Origin: Clostridium sp. 1001271st1 H5
Lineage (GTDB): Bacteria > Bacillota > Clostridia > Lachnospirales > Lachnospiraceae
Assembly (NCBI RefSeq): GCF_005845215.1
Contig: NZ_SPHO01000009.1
Span: 124,001-188,000, forward strand
DNA: 64,000 nt
Reading direction: 5' to 3'
Of the stretch, positions 16,782 through 26,405 are shown one piece after another. How positions within the stretch are numbered: the first letter of the stretch is position 1; each line of letters opens with the position of its first letter. A program made the translations under genes and the position numbers. A model generated the notes under the pieces. It was not told the origin of the DNA. It saw only the letters and a list, made by a program, of their open reading frames with translations, and did no database searches.

Positions 16782-19580
16782 TCAGCGCTTTTTCATTTCA
16801 TTCACCGCTGCGAATACAATGAGTCCCAGTCCTGCCGCCAGAAGATACACCCACCATGACAGGCTGAGCCAGAAATCCTTTGTCATGTAAAGGGCCACGG
16901 AAATGATGATAATGCCGGAAATCCGAATCCATCTCATGCATTTTCTCATATGCGCTCCCAGGAATACCGCCAGACTGACAGCCTCCAGTATCAGAGCATC
17001 CCACACCGCTCCTGTGGATACTGCATCCAGAGCCATAATTCCCAGGCACAGGCAGTAAAGGCCGGTCCGGATATTTGTTATCTCCTTCCCGTTTCCCCAT
17101 ATGCGGCCCAGCCCCCAGGCGAACCCTGCTGCAGGGACCAGCTGTATCTCCAGACTGAGTATCTCAGGCCACCGGATAAACGGCTGCAGCCAGAATGCCG
17201 TCACTGCCAGGGCCGCTGCCAGGGTTAATGCCATCCTTCTCCACTCTTTGAGAGCAGCAAACTGAAGTACGTACAAGGCCGTCAAAAGGATATATGCACA
17301 CTGCCATTCCCGGCCCGCCTCCCAGGTCATGGGGAGCAGGACAAGTATGACCAGAATGTGGAACCAGTCCACATCCCATCCCCTATTTTCTCCTTCCCGG
17401 CATACTATGACAGGACGGTACCGCCGGAACAGGAATCCCGAAAGAATGAGCAGTGCTGCCGTGGCGCCGTACACCTGGTTTTCCGTCAGGCCATACCTTG
17501 CAGCTGCTGTCAGCGGAAGGGGAAGGACAGCCGCTGACGCTGCCAGATGAAGCCAACTACATCCGCCTTTGTAGAGAAGTACATAAAAACCGGCAAATGC
17601 AGCCCCACAGAGTGCCATATTCCAGAGCGCCAGGGATGCATCACTGTAAAATGCAGCCATCATCAGCAGAAACACCGCCAAGCCCGTCACATTCCAGAAC
17701 ACTTCCCTGAGTTTGCTCCGGCCGCAGCGCATAAGCACCGCATGTTCCAGGCCGTAAACAGCCGCCACCAGCACCATCCGGAGCACACCATTTGCCGTCA
17801 TGCTTTCCGCTATGATATATACGCCTGCCATGGAGTACAGACAGCTGCCTTTGATAAACCGCTCCTGCTCCGCATGTTCCCTGCCAAGGGATTTCACCAG
17901 CAGGTATACGGCCAGCAGAAGGAAAAACGGAAGGGGCTCCCGGTTTCCCAGCCGCAGGATTACCTGGGCAGCCGTACCAATAGCCAGAACCGGAATACAG
18001 AACCGGTCTTTTTTTACCCAGTCCCACACAGCCACAGCCAGCACATATCCCCATACAATTGCATCATACCCAATGTCCATGCCCGGTATCCGGTTTAAAA
18101 CCGGCCAGCCAGTGGCAGTCAGGGCAAAGAGCACTGCCGGGATACCGGCGCGCAGAACCGGGTATTGCCTGCCCCACTCTGCCATGACTGCCGCCAGGAG
18201 AATCACCCCTGCGAATGCAGTCAGCTGCTTTCCTATATTATCCCAGATAAACATGGCGTCCAGCATAAGGATTGCCGTGTCAATGGCCAGAACCGCGGTA
18301 AAAATACATCCGCCCGGCAGATTGCCAAGAGGACTTCCAAGTTTTCTCTCACCCAGGAACCATACGCCTGTCATAACTGCTGCCAAAAATAATTGATATG
18401 TATAGTCAACGGGAATACAGAAACCTGCATATTGGAAGAATATCATTACGGCGAGACTGTGAAGTGTCTTCATTTCCGGGCTCATGCGGCGCAGAGCCGC
18501 AATAGCTGTCCCGGCTGCCATCATCCCAAATGCCAGGGTATTCCAGATTGTGATTTCCTGTATTCCCGGCACCATAATTCCCGTCATGAATTCTATCCAT
18601 CCTGCAATGGCTTCATAGGCCATGATTCCGCTTACCATCCAGAAATGAAGCATTGCGAAGAAGCCCAATTCCCCCATCAATTCACTTGCAAATCCGCCTG
18701 CCGGGGTACCCGCAGAGTCCTGGAGCCTTTGTTTTCTCCTGTAAATCTCACTTCCTCCCAACAGAAGGAAGGAATAATACATCATGCCGTTAACGCAGTC
18801 AGTCCCTTTGCACTTCAGCGCTCCCATCAAAAACAACATGCTGACCGTTATTCCCCACAGACATGCCTGGGTGTAAACCTTATTATGAAATCTTCTGATT
18901 TTAGAAAAAAGAGCAATTTCCGTGGCCACACTGCCTGCCAGCAGTACGCGGAAACGGTTCTCTCCCTTTAAAATAAATTCCGGCCCCAGCAGTTCAAAAT
19001 ATCCCGCCGCCAGAACAGTCAGAAACAAAAACACACTGCCCAGTATATAAAACGCCTGTCCGGTCCGCTCTATCTTAAAAAATCGTTCAGCTGCCCGGCT
19101 TGCCCCGAAAAACAAACCGGAAAACCCCAGAACCATAACTACCTTGGAAAAGCTGGGAAGCACATGCCATGCCGTGGTCGCAAAAATCAGACCGGCCAGC
19201 ACCACAAATATAACTCCGATGATTAAGGCTGCCGTACCCTGGTAGAATCCTGCGCCATTTTTCGGTATCCGTACTGCGGCAGTATGCTTTCTGGGTAAAT
19301 GCGGATACGCGGTGATGCCTGTTTTTGCTGCGGCAGGTCCGGCCTCTTCCGTTATGCACCCGTTTTTCTCCGGCGCCTTCCAGTCAGACCTGCTTGCCAG
19401 GGTGTCCTTTAGGACCGCATTTCCTTTAAGCTGCGCTGTTTCATCCATTTTACCCAAAACACGGTTAAGTTCCTCTATCTTCCTTTTATACCGGCTGTTC
19501 ACCACAGCCAGAACAATTATAACAGCCATCTCGGCAAATGGAGCCACCAGCCAAATCAACAAAATTACAAACCACTCCAT
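16782..19580 (-). CDS. Very large polytopic membrane protein of unknown function (DUF2157/SCO7613-like)
   Basis: A 932-residue protein. After one N-terminal helix (about 5-27) comes a charged, possibly coiled stretch (28-60) and a proline/lysine linker to about residue 105. Then more than twenty closely spaced hydrophobic helices run to the C-terminus. The layout resembles multi-helix proteins annotated DUF2157 or SCO7613 in Firmicutes, but that link is weak. No catalytic motif is visible. The start at 19580 is preferred over 19586 because AAAGGGG lies seven bases before it. It stands alone between the kinase operon and the PHP gene. Confidence 0.75.
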   Translation of the reverse strand: MEWFVILLIWLVAPFAEMAVIIVLAVVNSRYKRKIEELNRVLGKMDETAQLKGNAVLKDTLASRSDWKAPEKNGCITEEAGPAAAKTGITAYPHLPRKHTAAVRIPKNGAGFYQGTAALIIGVIFVVLAGLIFATTAWHVLPSFSKVVMVLGFSGLFFGASRAAERFFKIERTGQAFYILGSVFLFLTVLAAGYFELLGPEFILKGENRFRVLLAGSVATEIALFSKIRRFHNKVYTQACLWGITVSMLFLMGALKCKGTDCVNGMMYYSFLLLGGSEIYRRKQRLQDSAGTPAGGFASELMGELGFFAMLHFWMVSGIMAYEAIAGWIEFMTGIMVPGIQEITIWNTLAFGMMAAGTAIAALRRMSPEMKTLHSLAVMIFFQYAGFCIPVDYTYQLFLAAVMTGVWFLGERKLGSPLGNLPGGCIFTAVLAIDTAILMLDAMFIWDNIGKQLTAFAGVILLAAVMAEWGRQYPVLRAGIPAVLFALTATGWPVLNRIPGMDIGYDAIVWGYVLAVAVWDWVKKDRFCIPVLAIGTAAQVILRLGNREPLPFFLLLAVYLLVKSLGREHAEQERFIKGSCLYSMAGVYIIAESMTANGVLRMVLVAAVYGLEHAVLMRCGRSKLREVFWNVTGLAVFLLMMAAFYSDASLALWNMALCGAAFAGFYVLLYKGGCSWLHLAASAAVLPLPLTAAARYGLTENQVYGATAALLILSGFLFRRYRPVIVCREGENRGWDVDWFHILVILVLLPMTWEAGREWQCAYILLTALYVLQFAALKEWRRMALTLAAALAVTAFWLQPFIRWPEILSLEIQLVPAAGFAWGLGRIWGNGKEITNIRTGLYCLCLGIMALDAVSTGAVWDALILEAVSLAVFLGAHMRKCMRWIRISGIIIISVALYMTKDFWLSLSWWVYLLAAGLGLIVFAAVNEMKKR

Positions 19581-19890
19581 ACCCATTCCCCTTTCTGCAA
19601 GTTCCTTTTTCCGATAGCGCCTATGTGGATTTCCTCTTCATGCTTTCATTATAGAGAACAAATCCGGCCAGTCATAGATGTTGTCCGTCATTACAGCAGT
19701 GACATTTGTCACTGATATCTGATTCTGCACCGTATTATCCGCATATTCTAATCCGGCAGGCAGCTATTTCCCCAAACATAAGACAGCAGCCACCGGCAAC
19801 CGCCCCTTTCCGGGAACGGATTGCCAGTGACTGCCGTATATAAACCGTATTTAGTTATCTCCAGCCTCTTTAACTATTTCCAGCTGTATT
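19581..19890. other. Intergenic region between the PHP gene and the large membrane protein
   Basis: About 310 bases without a convincing gene. It holds the perfect palindrome at 19697-19714 and a GC-rich imperfect hairpin near 19794-19826 lacking a T-run. No clear promoter hexamers were recognised. Confidence 0.6.
19697..19714. promoter_or_regulatory. Perfect 18-bp palindrome, operator candidate
   Basis: CAGTGACA and TGTCACTG flank a central TT. It lies 117 bases upstream of the start of the large membrane protein. Perfect dyads of this length usually mark a dimeric repressor site. The regulator is unknown. Confidence 0.5.
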
Positions 19891-20799
19891 CTATTCACTC
19901 TCCCCAATGACAGGCCCCAGCTGCTGCACCATTTTCTCATAAGGAACCCTGCATCCATGGCCCCCAACCAAAATGGACGGCTTTGTCTTTCCATGATAAT
20001 CACTTCCGCAGGTAAACATCTTCCGCCTGTCACATGCCGCCTTATGATAAAATGCAGCCTGCTCCTCTGAATGGTAGCTGCTGAATGCCTCAATTCCATC
20101 CAACCCTGTCTCAAGTATGGGGTCCAGCAATTCTGCATGATTCCTCAAATTAACCCCCGGATGCGCCAGCACCGCATAACCTCCGTTTCTGTGTATGATA
20201 TCCACCACCTGCTCCAGTTCCGGATAATCTATTTTTACATAGCAGCATTTTCCCTGGGAGTAAAAATCCCAGTAAAAATTAACAAAAGGGTTATCTCCCC
20301 TCTCTCCCCCTTCCCTATAGGGAAGAAGCAGGGCATGGTTCCTGTATTCTTCCTTCCCCAGGAGCACCTCCGCGAACATTTCCCCGGTCCACCGGTCCTT
20401 CCAGTAATAATCACGGGCCAGTTCTGCCATGTCTTCCTCCGTGACATCAAACCCCATTTTCCTGGTTGCCTGAAGCATATGCCGGGATGCAGCCGCTGCC
20501 TGGTTTCCTATGTTCTCCTCTATATATGCAAAATCATCGCTTTTATAGTCAATTCCATACCCCAATACATGGAGGTTCACTCCCTCAAATGTACAGTCAA
20601 TCTCAATCCCCGGAACATACCTGATTCCCGCCCTCCGGGCAGCCTGGCTGCCCGCCTCATTTGCCCGCACACTGTTGTGGTCCGCAATAGCCATCACACA
20701 GATGCCGTTCATGCCGCATCGCCTCACCAGCTCCTGTGGGCTGAATTCACCGTCATCACTGTAATAGCTGTGCATGTGTAAGTCCATTAACTTTTCCAT
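19891..20799 (-). CDS. PHP-domain metal-dependent phosphoesterase
   Basis: A 302-residue PHP protein. Metal-binding motifs run in order: DLHMH (His8, His10), ADHNS, GIEID, AHPG, then SDYHG near the C-terminus. The order matches the TrpH/YciV-type phosphoesterases, some of which act on nucleotide 3',5'-bisphosphates or short RNAs. The substrate here is unknown. The start at 20799 has GGGGAAGG upstream and lies inside the end of the MFS gene, giving a 44-base out-of-frame overlap, so co-translation is likely. Confidence 0.88.
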   Translation of the reverse strand: MEKLMDLHMHSYYSDDGEFSPQELVRRCGMNGICVMAIADHNSVRANEAGSQAARRAGIRYVPGIEIDCTFEGVNLHVLGYGIDYKSDDFAYIEENIGNQAAAASRHMLQATRKMGFDVTEEDMAELARDYYWKDRWTGEMFAEVLLGKEEYRNHALLLPYREGGERGDNPFVNFYWDFYSQGKCCYVKIDYPELEQVVDIIHRNGGYAVLAHPGVNLRNHAELLDPILETGLDGIEAFSSYHSEEQAAFYHKAACDRRKMFTCGSDYHGKTKPSILVGGHGCRVPYEKMVQQLGPVIGESE

Positions 20800-21952
20800 C
20801 CTGAACCTTCCCCATCCTTTCTGTCATCCCTATCATCAATACAACAAATACAATCAGGCACGCCGGATACAGGGTCACGCTGATACGTTCCGCCGCCAGC
20901 CCAAACAGCGGAGGCATAAATGTGGACCCCACATATGCGCAGGCCATCTGCATCCCCATCATGGACTGGGAATACTGCACCCCAAAGTTATCCGGTGTTT
21001 CGTGGAGCAGGCTGGGATAGATTGGCGCACAGCCCAGCCCCACCATGACAAGTCCAGCCAGCACAGCTCCGCGGCCAGCAGGAAGAAGCAGCAGCACAGT
21101 CCCTGCAAAGGCAGTCATCTGTCCGCACCGCACCATGTTCCTGTCACCCAGACGGTCCGTGACAAAACCGCTGGCCAGTCTTCCCAGGGTAATACCCAGG
21201 TAAAAAAAGGAAGCCCATTTAGCCGCTGTCTGAGGTGCAATCCCTTTGTGCAGTACCATATAACTGCTGGCCCACAGGCCGGCTGTGGCTTCAAGGGCGC
21301 AATAACAGAAAAATGCTGTGAGCACTGCTTTTGCTCCCGGAAGCCGCAGCCCCTCTCTCAGGCTAATCTGCTTATGGGTATCCTCCCGGCCGCTGTTCCC
21401 ATCTCTCTTTATCTTCCACAGCGGAAGCGACAGCACCAGGAAGACAGCCAGCCCTATCTGAATCCCTCCCACCACCATGTAGCCGGAATTCCACTTAAGG
21501 CCTCGGGTCAGGCATAATCCCATGATATAAGGTCCGGCTGTTGCGCCGATTCCCCAGAAGCAGTGAAGCCAGCTCATATGGCGGGATTTATAGTGAAGGG
21601 CCACAAAGTTATTCAGCCCCGCATCCACGCTTCCCGCTCCCAGTCCATAGGGAACAGCCCAGACACACAGCTGCATAAATGAGTGGGAAAAGGAAAACCC
21701 AAACAGTGCCGCTGCTGTCATGGCAACACTTACGACAGTCACTTTTCCGGTTCCAAAAGCCCTGATAAGCCTGTCGCTGAAAAGGCTGGAAATAATGGTG
21801 CCGCCTGCTATAATCATACTGATGATTCCCGCATAGGACACAGACGCCCCCAGCTCCCGGTACATGGATGGCCATGCAGAGCCCAAAAGTGCGTCCGGCA
21901 GTCCCAGACTGATGAATGCCAGATAAATAATTACAAGTAATAACTGAAACAT
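20756..21952 (-). CDS. Major facilitator superfamily transporter
   Basis: A 398-residue membrane protein with about twelve helices and the MFS loop motif GRLASGFVTDRLGDR. Related carriers of this length include sugar and fucose-type permeases and multidrug exporters. The substrate is not evident. The start at 21952 (MFQLLLVI) has AGGAGG five bases before it. Upstream in-frame ATGs (such as 22012) have no ribosome site and would add a non-membrane tail. It is divergent from an AraC regulator that probably controls it, and overlaps the PHP gene downstream. Confidence 0.9.
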   Translation of the reverse strand: MFQLLLVIIYLAFISLGLPDALLGSAWPSMYRELGASVSYAGIISMIIAGGTIISSLFSDRLIRAFGTGKVTVVSVAMTAAALFGFSFSHSFMQLCVWAVPYGLGAGSVDAGLNNFVALHYKSRHMSWLHCFWGIGATAGPYIMGLCLTRGLKWNSGYMVVGGIQIGLAVFLVLSLPLWKIKRDGNSGREDTHKQISLREGLRLPGAKAVLTAFFCYCALEATAGLWASSYMVLHKGIAPQTAAKWASFFYLGITLGRLASGFVTDRLGDRNMVRCGQMTAFAGTVLLLLPAGRGAVLAGLVMVGLGCAPIYPSLLHETPDNFGVQYSQSMMGMQMACAYVGSTFMPPLFGLAAERISVTLYPACLIVFVVLMIGMTERMGKVQDGKVNGLTHAQLLQ

Positions 21953-22051
21953 CTTATCCTCCTGCTTATCAGCACCAGAAGCCCCTGCTCCGGCCTCCTG
22001 GGTGCTAAACATTATATAAATATACACCAAAAGAATATCGTCTTTTTCATC

Positions 22052-22080
22052 TTGATTCAACCCGATTATCGACTTATAAT
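22052..22080 (+). promoter_or_regulatory. Promoter of the AraC-family regulator
   Basis: TTGATT (22052-22057) and a perfect TATAAT (22075-22080) are 17 bases apart, 30 bases before the start codon. Confidence 0.75.
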
Positions 22081-22110
22081 ATAAGAAAAACGACCAATTG
22101 GAGGATTGCC

Positions 22111-23013
22111 ATGGCATTACAGGATTGTGCCCTGAATTTAAACCGTGCCGGCAGGGAGCTTCAGCCCCATGGAACGCCGGACTTTCCCTGTGCCGGATAC
22201 TCTTCTGAATACACAGACAGTGCCGGAGATGTGGTTCCCTGGCACTGGCATGAGGATTTGGAAATCCTATACGTTGCATCCGGCTGTCTGCGTCTGCAGG
22301 TTCCGGGCAAAGCCTTTCATCTGAAGCAGGGAGAAGGCGCTGTGGTCAATTCCAATATACTGCACTTTGCTGCAGCAGAGCCTTTTTGCCAGCTTCATTC
22401 CCTGGTCTTTCATCCCCTTCTGGTTGCCGGGGGAAAAGATTCCGTATTTTCCAAAAAATATGTAACTCCCCTTCTCCAGTGCAGGATTTTTGACTGTTGT
22501 CCCCTGGACCTTCTGGAGGATTCCCCCGGTGAGGAGGGTCCTGCCGGTAGTTTCACCGCTGCCTTTGATGCATTTTACAGGGAGCCAATGGGATACGAAT
22601 TTGTGGTCCGGGATGAGCTATCCCGTATCTGCTGTTCCCTGTACTGTCACTATGCCCATGCAATGGACTCCGGAGAGCCGGTTCCGGATACGGATAATAT
22701 ACGTATCCAGAAAATGATAAGCTTTATCCATGAGCATTTTAATGAAAACCTGGACCTGGCCCAGATTGCCAGAGCAGCGGATATTGGTGAGCGTGAGTGT
22801 CTGCGGTGTTTCAAACGCGCCATTCAGACCTCTCCCATGCAGTATCTTCTGAAGTACAGGGTAACCCAGGGAGCCTCCATGCTCCTTCGCAGTCCCGGCA
22901 GCAGCATCTCCACCATAGCAGGCATGTGCGGATTTAACAGTCCCAGTAACTTTTCCCAGATGTTTGGCCGGTTTTTCAAATGTACTCCCAGGGAATACAG
23001 AAGGGACAAATAG
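22111..23013 (+). CDS. AraC-family regulator with N-terminal cupin domain
   Basis: A 300-residue regulator. The first 110 residues form a cupin-like sensing domain (PWHWHEDLEILYV, then LKQGEGAVVNSNILH). The last 100 residues form the double helix-turn-helix DNA-binding domain (LDLAQIARAADIGERE and a final GFNSPSNFSQMFGRFFKCTP motif). This class often responds to sugars. GGAGG precedes the ATG at 22111. The MFS and PHP genes start on the opposite strand 158 bases away and are the likely targets. Confidence 0.92.
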   Translation: MALQDCALNLNRAGRELQPHGTPDFPCAGYSSEYTDSAGDVVPWHWHEDLEILYVASGCLRLQVPGKAFHLKQGEGAVVNSNILHFAAAEPFCQLHSLVFHPLLVAGGKDSVFSKKYVTPLLQCRIFDCCPLDLLEDSPGEEGPAGSFTAAFDAFYREPMGYEFVVRDELSRICCSLYCHYAHAMDSGEPVPDTDNIRIQKMISFIHEHFNENLDLAQIARAADIGERECLRCFKRAIQTSPMQYLLKYRVTQGASMLLRSPGSSISTIAGMCGFNSPSNFSQMFGRFFKCTPREYRRDK

Positions 23014-23150
23014 CCTCTTCTTCCGGCAGCAGGAAGAGGGGGCTTACCCGGATTTAATGATTTCTTTCTTACTCTCTGTTACAGCAGGTGTAGCAGCCTA
23101 CCACATTTGCAAATGGCCAGACAGAGATAACCGCGACAATCAGCCGAAAT

Positions 23151-23182
23151 GAAAACCCCAGAGTGGCTGCTCTGGGGTTTTC
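23151..23182. terminator. Bidirectional terminator between araC-type gene and ppdK
   Basis: A perfect 13-base inverted repeat (23151-23163 with 23170-23182, loop TGGCTG) reads GAAAACCCCAGAG. The A- and T-rich outer ends let it work in both directions between two convergent genes. Confidence 0.85.
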
Positions 23183-23286
23183 GCTTTGTGCCCACATGGA
23201 CATCTGATTTCTTTCTTTTGCCTGATTTTATTATATCAGACACTGCTTACAAAATTAAGCATAGTTTTTCACCGAACAAACGGCCG

Positions 23287-25917
23287 CTATTTATTATTCA
23301 GAGCTGCCTGGGCTGCTGCCAGACGTGCAATCGGAACACGGAATGGTGAGCAGGATACATAGTTCAGACCAATCTTGTGGCAGAACTCAACAGATGACGG
23401 GTCACCGCCATGCTCGCCGCAGATACCGCACTTAAGGTCTGTTCTCGTAGCGCGTCCCTTTTCAACAGCCATCTTAACCAGCTGCCCAACGCCTTCCTGG
23501 TCCAGTCTTGCAAATGGGTCAGACTCGTAAATCTTAGCCTTGTAGTAGGAATCCAAGAACTTGCCGGCATCATCACGGGAGAAACCGAAGGTCATCTGTG
23601 TAAGGTCATTGGTTCCGAATGAGAAGAATTCTGCCTCTTCTGCAATCTTGTCAGCTGTAAGGGCTGCTCTTGGAATCTCAATCATGGTACCGATGTGATA
23701 CTGGATGTCGGAATTCTTCTCCTTCTTAACCAGCTCGGCAATCTCAACCACTACGTCCTTAACATACTTAAGCTCTTTCTTCTCGCCTACTAACGGAATC
23801 ATAATCTCAGGAATAATGTCGTATCCGCACTCTTCCTTAACTTCGATTGCAGCTTCCATGACAGCTCTTGTCTGCATCTTGGCGATTTCCGGATAGGTAA
23901 CAGCCAGACGGCATCCACGGTGGCCCATCATTGGGTTGAACTCATGGAGTTCAGCACACTTAGCCTTAACATCCTCAACCGTCATTCCCATATCATCAGC
24001 CAGAGCCTTGATGTCCTCTGGGTCGGTAGGAACAAACTCATGCAGAGGCGGATCCAGATAACGAACGGTCATGGGTCTTCCCTCCAGAGCCTTGAACATG
24101 GCCTTGAAGTCGCCCTTCTGGAACGGAATCAGCTCATTTAAAGCCTCTTCTCTCTGCTCAACTGTCTCAGACAGAATCATCTTACGAATCTTTGGAATTC
24201 TCTCTGCGTCAAAGAACATATGCTCTGTACGGCAGAGACCAATGCCCTCAGCGCCCAGCTTAACTGCGTTCAGGGTATCTGCAGGGGTATCTGCGTTGGT
24301 GCGTACGCGCAGGGTCCTGAACTGGTCAGCCCACTCCATGATACGCTCAAAGTTTCCGCTTACAGTTGCTTCCTGTGTAGCGATATCGCCCTTGTAAATC
24401 TTTCCGGTAGAACCATCCAGGGAAATATAATCTCCCTCATGGAATGTATGTCCGCCAAGTTCAAATACCTTAGCCTCTTCGTCAATCTTAATCTCGCCGC
24501 ATCCGGATACACAGCAGGTTCCCATACCGCGTGCAACAACTGCTGCATGGCTGGTCATACCGCCGCGTACAGTCAGGATACCCTGTGCTGCGTGCATACC
24601 CTCAATATCCTCTGGGGATGTCTCCAGACGAACCAGGATAACTCTCTCGCCTCTGCCGCCCTTGCCGGCATCCTTAGCCTCATCAGCTGTAAAGTATACC
24701 TTACCAGCTGCAGCACCAGGAGATGCAGGAAGTGCGCTTCCGATTACTTCGCCGGCCTTCAGTGCTTCCGGAACAAAGGTAGGATGCAGTAACTGGTCTA
24801 AGGACTTAGCCTCGATTCTGCATACAGCCTCTTCCGGAGTAATCATGCCTTCGTCTACTAAATCGCAGGCAATCTGGATGGCTGCAGGAGCAGTCCTCTT
24901 GCCGTTACGTGTCTGTAAGAAATACAGCTTGCCTTCCTCAATGGTGAACTCCATATCCTGCATATCGCGGAAATGGTTCTCCAGCTTCATGGCCAGGTCC
25001 ATAAATTCCTTGTAGCACTCAGGAAGGTCTTCTGCCAGTTTGGAGATTGGCTGTGGTGTACGGACACCTGCAACCACGTCCTCACCCTGTGCATTAATCA
25101 GGTACTCGCCGTAGATTCCCTTTGCACCGGTGGATGGGTTACGTGTAAATGCAACACCTGTACCGGAGGTCTCGCCCTTATTTCCGAATACCATGGTCTG
25201 AACGTTAACAGCAGTACCCCAGTCGCCGGGGATATCGTTCATACGGCGGTATACGATGGCACGTGGGTTGTCCCAGGAACGGAAAACAGCCTTAACAGCG
25301 CCCATCAGCTGTTCGGTAGGATTCTGCGGGAAGTCCTCGCCATTCATGGCTTCCTTATAAACAGCCTTGAATTTTGCTGCCAGCTCTTTTAAATCATCTG
25401 CTGTCAACTCTGTATCAAAATGTACGCCCTTTGCTTCTTTCATCTCATCGATGATTTTCTCGAAGTAGGACTTCGGAACTTCCATAACAACGTCAGAATA
25501 CATCTGGATGAATCTGCGGTAGGAATCGTAAGCAAATCTTGGGTTGCCGGTCTTCTTTGCAAATCCCTCAACTGCAACGTCATTTAACCCCAGGTTCAGG
25601 ATTGTATCCATCATACCAGGCATGGATGCGCGTGCGCCGGAACGGACAGAAACCAGTAACGGGTCCTCTGTATCGCCGAACTTCTTGCCATTGATACCTT
25701 CCAGCCAGGTAATTGCCTCAAAAATCTGGTCCTGAATTTCCTGTGAAATCTGCTTGCCACAGTTATAATATTCGGTACAAGCCTCTGTTGTAACAGTAAA
25801 TCCCTGTGGAATGGGCATTCCCAGGTTTGTCATCTCTGCTAAGTTGCAGCCCTTGCCGCCAAGAAGGTTTCTCATTGCCGCACTGCCTTCGTGGAACTTA
25901 TAAACCCATTTTGCCAT
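23287..25917 (-). CDS. ppdK: Pyruvate, phosphate dikinase
   Basis: An 876-residue enzyme that interconverts pyruvate + ATP + phosphate with phosphoenolpyruvate + AMP + pyrophosphate. The N-terminal ATP-grasp domain (GGKGCNLAEMTNLG) is followed by the swivelling phosphohistidine domain (GGMTSHAAVVARGMG, catalytic His) and the C-terminal PEP-binding barrel with the catalytic-cysteine motif CGICGEHGGDP. Full length for the bacterial family. AGGAGG precedes the ATG at 25917. Codon use is visibly more biased (few rare codons) than in neighbours, fitting a highly expressed glycolytic enzyme of anaerobes. Monocistronic. Confidence 0.97.
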   Translation of the reverse strand: MAKWVYKFHEGSAAMRNLLGGKGCNLAEMTNLGMPIPQGFTVTTEACTEYYNCGKQISQEIQDQIFEAITWLEGINGKKFGDTEDPLLVSVRSGARASMPGMMDTILNLGLNDVAVEGFAKKTGNPRFAYDSYRRFIQMYSDVVMEVPKSYFEKIIDEMKEAKGVHFDTELTADDLKELAAKFKAVYKEAMNGEDFPQNPTEQLMGAVKAVFRSWDNPRAIVYRRMNDIPGDWGTAVNVQTMVFGNKGETSGTGVAFTRNPSTGAKGIYGEYLINAQGEDVVAGVRTPQPISKLAEDLPECYKEFMDLAMKLENHFRDMQDMEFTIEEGKLYFLQTRNGKRTAPAAIQIACDLVDEGMITPEEAVCRIEAKSLDQLLHPTFVPEALKAGEVIGSALPASPGAAAGKVYFTADEAKDAGKGGRGERVILVRLETSPEDIEGMHAAQGILTVRGGMTSHAAVVARGMGTCCVSGCGEIKIDEEAKVFELGGHTFHEGDYISLDGSTGKIYKGDIATQEATVSGNFERIMEWADQFRTLRVRTNADTPADTLNAVKLGAEGIGLCRTEHMFFDAERIPKIRKMILSETVEQREEALNELIPFQKGDFKAMFKALEGRPMTVRYLDPPLHEFVPTDPEDIKALADDMGMTVEDVKAKCAELHEFNPMMGHRGCRLAVTYPEIAKMQTRAVMEAAIEVKEECGYDIIPEIMIPLVGEKKELKYVKDVVVEIAELVKKEKNSDIQYHIGTMIEIPRAALTADKIAEEAEFFSFGTNDLTQMTFGFSRDDAGKFLDSYYKAKIYESDPFARLDQEGVGQLVKMAVEKGRATRTDLKCGICGEHGGDPSSVEFCHKIGLNYVSCSPFRVPIARLAAAQAALNNK

Positions 25918-26299
25918 AAGTTATTTCCTCCTCATGTTCTTGTAGACTGGCATTCTACGCTCTATTTTATGCCTTTCTTTCTGAACGGAACAAATATAAA
26001 TGTCTTGTCCGTCCACCTCGTTCATTATATCACAAAGATTTCGCGAGTAAAGAGTTTTTCCGTGAAAATTTGTTAAATTTTAAGGTAAAAACGCTGTAAG
26101 CACTTTCATTTTCTGTCATTTTCACATATCCGTTGCGCGGTCGCATATACGAATTTTCAATGGTATATGCACTGAACTTTGCGGATATCCCTGCATCCGA
26201 CCAAAAGTCGAACCGAATCCCCTTCCTTTTCATACATGTAAGCTCTTACAACTTTTAAAAGTCAGACAGAACGTACAAAGGCAGGTAACCACCCAAAAA
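25918..26299. other. Intergenic region upstream of ppdK
   Basis: This stretch holds the ppdK leader and promoter. A short frame on the minus strand (about 26030-26233) has no ribosome site and no recognisable protein, so it is not called. No other structure was recognised. Confidence 0.6.
26024..26052 (-). promoter_or_regulatory. Probable ppdK promoter
   Basis: On the minus strand an extended TGATATAAT -10 element (TATAAT at 26029-26024) has a weak CTTTAC 17 bases upstream (26052-26047). It implies a 5' leader of about 100 bases. Confidence 0.5.
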
Positions 26300-26331
26300 G
26301 AAATCCCGTGTACTGGCATACACGGGATTTC
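26300..26331 (-). terminator. Terminator of the two-component operon
   Basis: A perfect 12-base inverted repeat (26300-26311 with 26320-26331, arm GAAATCCCGTGT) is followed on the minus strand by TTTTTGGG, 75 bases after the response-regulator stop. Confidence 0.85.
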
Positions 26332-26405
26332 GCTTTGTGACCACATGGTCTTAACTGCTTTCTTAGCTATATTCGTTTTACATCAAATCCCACGCAAAGT
26401 CAAGT

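Noticed and set aside
26030-26233. A 67-codon frame upstream of ppdK
   Set aside because: No ribosome site, no homology that I recognise, and it spans the probable ppdK promoter.
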